Assembly: GCA_009602725.1 (NCBI GenBank)
Contig: WELB01000167.1
Span: 172,521-222,707 of the forward strand
Direction of reading: 5' to 3'
DNA: 50,187 nucleotides
Origin: Spirogloea muscicola
Lineage: Eukaryota; Streptophyta; Zygnematophyceae; Spirogloeales; Spirogloeaceae
The notes below the pieces were generated by a model. That model had not been told where the DNA came from. It searched no databases and was given only the letters and a program-made list of their open reading frames with translations. Made by a program: the position numbers and the translations under genes. Shown here piece by piece: positions 46,901 through 50,187 of this stretch (its first letter is position 1; each line of letters opens with the position of its first letter).

Positions 46901-48249
46901 GGCAGGTCGTCGACTACAAAGATTGGCAGGTCCCACTCGGGCGCCGCTTCCGGTGAGGACAGCTTTGCCTCAAGTCTATATTGAGTATGTTCCGCAGATC
47001 CTGAGTGCACTGTTATTGCTTACTCTGCCTTCTTTGACAAAATTGGGTCTGGCTTCTTCCCCAACCCCAAACCCAGTTGCAACTGTAGTCAAAATCGGAC
47101 ATGTAGAAAGTGATGGCCCAATGCCTCTTCACATCCTCCTCCTCCGCACCTCCCCCTCTTGTGGGGATGCTTTGGCAGGGCTCTGAAGCTGTGGCTTGTA
47201 ATGCGTTTGTATGGCGCGGACAAGATGCGAGAGTATCTCAGGAAGCACGTGGCCTTGGCCAAGCACTTCGAGTCGCTTGTACGAGCTGATGCACGCTTTG
47301 AGGTCAGCAGATTAATCAGCACAATGTCGCTAGTAAATTTAGGCACAGAGTCAGCAGCCTTCCAGCACTTGTGTTATTGTGGGCCTGCATTCTTGTGAAT
47401 GCTCAAGGGAAGAGATGCAATGGGAAGGTTAGACACATCATCTACACTTTGAGAATCCAAGAGATGTACAAACTCCCCTGCCTACTTAACACTTATCAGT
47501 ACATAGGGGCAGGTGTATACAGAGCAAGCAAGAGCAGCTTGCACGTTGATTGATCAAATGAGCCGCCTCAGCAACACGTAGAGCGCAGCAGGTCATGGCC
47601 ATTCGAAGACATTTATGATCTCAGGACCCCTTCCTGTGCACTGCGATAATGTTAGGAGCAACTTCCAGCGGCTGCAGGTGATGGCGCCCACAATCTTTGG
47701 CCTCGTCTGCTTCCGGCTCAAGCCTCCGAGTGAGGCAGATGACAACGGGAAGTCACTCAATGCAGCGCTGGAGGACAAGGTCAACAGCTGCGGCAGCATC
47801 TTCATTATCCACACGGTTGGCTTATTACCAGGCTATTGTGTTCTGGTCACTCTGCAACTTGCTGTTACATTGCTGTTTGCTCTCAAGGCAGAACAGATGA
47901 TACACTGCTGCCTCCACTTAATCTGCAACCCTCTCATCACACGCATGCGTTTTCTTGTAAAGAAGGCTCTAAAGAAACCCCTAAAAGCGGCTCTGAAGCA
48001 CTGACCCAATGAATGTGAACTGAGGTGTTGCAGAAGAAGCCACCATAGCAATGAATCATAAATATATGCACAACCATACCTCAAGTCTCACTTAATAATG
48101 CACAGGCGCTGAGTGGCGTGTACACGCTACGGATGGCTATCGGCGCCGTGAGGACGGAGCAGCGCCACGTGGACGCCGCTTGGAAGCTGATCCAGGCTGC
48201 TGCCACAGAGCTGCTGGCAGGCAGTCATCCCAACCCTGCAGTGAAGTGA
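43984..48249 (+). CDS. Aromatic amino acid decarboxylase family; probable aromatic acetaldehyde synthase
   Basis: This is a PLP-dependent group II decarboxylase-fold enzyme acting on Tyr, Phe, Trp or DOPA. Twelve exons join in phase: 43984-44094, 44407-44479, 44828-45058, 45276-45463, 45591-45731, 46000-46059, 46221-46385, 46581-46640, 46885-46952, 47179-47302, 47678-47815 and 48106-48249 (TGA), giving 500 residues. Landmarks: [51 protein letters not shown], the stacking His in [20 protein letters not shown], and NAHKW with PLP Lys309. [13 protein letters not shown] and the C-terminal domain follow. At the mobile-loop position where plant decarboxylases have PEY, this protein has AEF (Phe339). 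Tyr-to-Phe there is the known switch to oxidative decarboxylation-deamination. No transit peptide is seen, so it is probably cytosolic. Confidence 0.92.
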
Positions 48250-49194
48250 CACGTCCAGTCACTTTCAGTGCTTTGAGCCCATTCTTCTGGTAAGGTGCTG
48301 GCAAGCAAGCAGCTCGGCACGCCACTCTGCTAGTGTTCTGCATGTATCCAAATTATTGCGACACATGCCAGCAGCTCGTCTATGCGCAACCGTGCGCTGG
48401 TTCACTAGTGTATTCATAGTGTACTATCAGATCCAGGATATTTATATCACTGCCAAAGTCCGTTGGCCATGGTGCATTCGCCATTGTCTTGTGGAAGCCA
48501 CAGCTGTTGCCGTGGTTGTAAATCTAAAGGAGCGTAGGCCTTGCCGCCTTCAGTCCTGGTACCTTTGCCACCAGCCAGCATGGTGCCAGCATGCTGGCTA
48601 CTCTTGACGAGTTAGGCTCAGCGACATTACTTACGGGAGCCAGGGTGTGATGTTGCAGCCTGTATTGTCTACTATTTTGTTGCCAAACTATCGGTCAAGG
48701 CTCAAGAAGGAGTTAGTACTGAAGGCAAATTGCTTAGGGCAGATGTACGAGCCCCTTGTGTCTGAGGTGTGACTGTAAGTGGCAAGGACTGTGATTTGCA
48801 GTTCAAACACATTTAGGAAACCCTTGGATGGCAAACACCTGATCCCCTGCAGAAAAGCCGAGAGCGAAATATGTTGTAGAAAACCTTCATTCGCAACTCT
48901 CCATGGAAACTGCCATCGATGTCTCCTTGCCGCGGTTGTCTGTCCTACTTACCTTGCATTTGGGCTTGCTTGGCAGGCCTGCGGCGTGTCTGGTAGCAGT
49001 TCGATCCCTTTAGCGCTTCTCAAGCAGGCAGCAAAAACCGAGCTCCCGCACGCCCGCAAGCAGTCGTTCACGCCAGCATTCCAGCACTGGGATTCAGAGT
49101 ATTGGAAGCGCTCGGAGGCAAGGGCAGCAGCACATGTTTGGTGTCGCGCCACCCCATGCTTGGAACGTTGTGGCGGCAATCGAGCAGATTTCGC
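48250..49194. other. Intergenic after the decarboxylase-family gene
   Basis: The left part is the 3' region of that gene. A plus frame from 48779 ends in a retrotransposon peptide tail (LTDLHLLTRGY) but is otherwise unrecognised. Nothing else is supported. Confidence 0.4.
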
Positions 49195-49900
49195 GAGGGC
49201 TCCTCCATTCAAATGTCTTACAGACTTGCATCTACTGACTAGAGGTTACTGAGAGTCCGCTTGTGCTGTCTCAGTCCTTAGCACTCCGGCTCCTTCAGAC
49301 CTTGTCCATTCCTTTCGGCTGGGGATAGTTTTCCGGCAGCTACTCTGTCGGATGTGAGGCTCCTTACTCGTAACTACCGAGTGGTCCATCCTCCCCCGTT
49401 CTGCCATAGCCTCTTCAGGCCCCGCAGTCGCTGCTTAGCTCGTAATTTGGCCCCTTCGGACCTTGTCAAATCTTTTCGGGCTGGCTTCTCACAGCCCTTG
49501 GCCCCATTGGGAGAGCCACTTCTTCTTTCGGCTGGCCACTCCCAGCCACCCGTTAATCTGGCCGCGCTTGCTTCCAAATGTCTTGGTGTGGCCCCAACCT
49601 GTCGCTGGTATACATATTAGCAGTCGGCAAGCTGCAGCCACATCGTCCGGGCTCCTCGGAGTTTGGTTATCCTTTTGGCTGGGCTGGGCCACTGACAGCC
49701 ATCGCCCTTTTCTGGCAGAAGCAAGCGCGGCCAGATTAACTGGTGGCTGGGAGAGGCCAGCCCAAAAGAATGGACAAGGTCTGAAGGAGTCGGAGTGCTA
49801 AGGACTGAGACAGCAGTAAGCGAACTCTCAGTAACCTCTCGTCAGTAGATGCAAATCTGAGTAGCTAGCAGGCGGAAAGACGTCGCCCTGCCGCAAAGGA
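49195..49900. mobile_element. Retrotransposon 3' tails in both orientations
   Basis: The plus-strand ORF end LTDLHLLTRGY with TGA lies at about 49220-49252. A second plus ORF end follows (about 49320-49380, LSDVRLLTRNY, stop codon changed to CGA). Its tail at 49395-49575 carries GGGCTGGC-type hairpins and ends TTAATCTGGCCGCGCTTGC. A minus-strand copy fills about 49720-49900 and is nearly identical to the reversed copy at about 905-1075. Recent copies (near-identical) and old copies occur side by side. Confidence 0.7.
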
Positions 49901-50187
49901 GCGCAAGTACTCAGATCACCCGGTAGGCGACGAGTTTATCCCACTCGCCGTCGACGTACACGGCGCCTTTGGCGCCAAATGGCTGGACCTCCTTCACCGC
50001 CTTGCGCGGCGAGCAGCGGCCCGCCGCGACGGGCAGCAAGGCGAGCAGCCTGGCTTCCATGTCGCCGGGTCCCTCGCCCAAGTTTACCGGATGCGCCTGG
50101 CCGTCTCTTTGCAGCGGTCCCTAGCTTTTGCGGTCCACTTGCGCGCAGGCCGCGCTCTGGCGGCGGCCTCCGGCTTCCGTCAGGGCG
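49901..50187 (+). mobile_element. Non-LTR retrotransposon ORF, C-terminal fragment running off the window
   Basis: An open plus frame reads ERKYSDH, then EFIPLAVDVHGAFG, a helical LLHRLARRAAARR stretch, and RMRLAVSLQRSLAFAVHLRA, and continues past the window end. The pattern K-KY then F-PL-V-x-x-x-G-x-G, followed by a basic helix, is what follows the reverse transcriptase domain in LINE-type ORFs, especially in algae. The frame is the same as the peptide at bases 6-137. It abuts a reversed copy on its left, so the two are head to head. The reverse transcriptase domain itself is outside the window. Confidence 0.6.

Noticed and set aside
48779-49252. 157-codon open frame as an independent gene
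   Set aside because: Its end is the retrotransposon peptide LTDLHLLTRGY and the rest has no family match. It is probably a chance fusion of spacer with the element tail.

Overview
The window is nuclear DNA of a green plant-lineage eukaryote, most likely a green alga. Genes are split by many short GT-AG introns of about 70-500 bases. The protein set is that of Viridiplantae: an Alfin-like PHD protein (a family known from green plants), plant-type NUP188, the thylakoid protease FtsH2/8 (VAR2 type), a chloroplast thylakoidal processing peptidase, and CRR7, an assembly factor of the plastid NDH complex. CRR7 hints at a lineage that kept plastid NDH (streptophyte algae or some prasinophytes), but the species cannot be named from this sequence.

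Layout, left to right. 1-2970 is a pile of decayed, 5'-truncated non-LTR retrotransposon tails. Then come ribosomal protein eL28 (minus, 3369-4171), CRR7 (plus, 5128-5941) and an Alfin-like PHD-finger gene (minus, 6651-7764) whose first exon is lost at a single-N gap at 7823. The C-terminal third of NUP188 follows on the plus strand (about 9385-13013), then more retrotransposon tail (13300-13790), then a complete thylakoidal processing peptidase (plus, 14355-16715). The N-terminal two thirds of NUP188 lie on the minus strand (28879 down to about 17537). Next are a decayed F-box/LRR locus (minus, about 30635-33867), a small CX9C protein (plus, 34193-35657), ALG13 (minus, 36055-37399), FtsH2/8 (plus, N gap at 38013 to 41968), and a 12-exon aromatic amino acid decarboxylase-family gene (plus, 43984-48249). 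The window ends in retrotransposon sequence (49195-50187), whose last 78 bases equal bases 4-81.

The genes do not form a pathway; three serve the plastid (CRR7, processing peptidase, FtsH). The strongest points for follow-up are these. (1) NUP188 is cut into two collinear parts on opposite strands; inverting a segment that starts at the N gap at 7823 would rejoin them. (2) The decarboxylase-family protein has Phe where true decarboxylases have the catalytic Tyr, which predicts an aromatic acetaldehyde synthase. (3) A CRR7 homologue is present. (4) A retrotransposon family has a 3' tail carrying a repeated GGGCTGGC/GCCAGCCC hairpin. No wholly new multi-gene system was seen.
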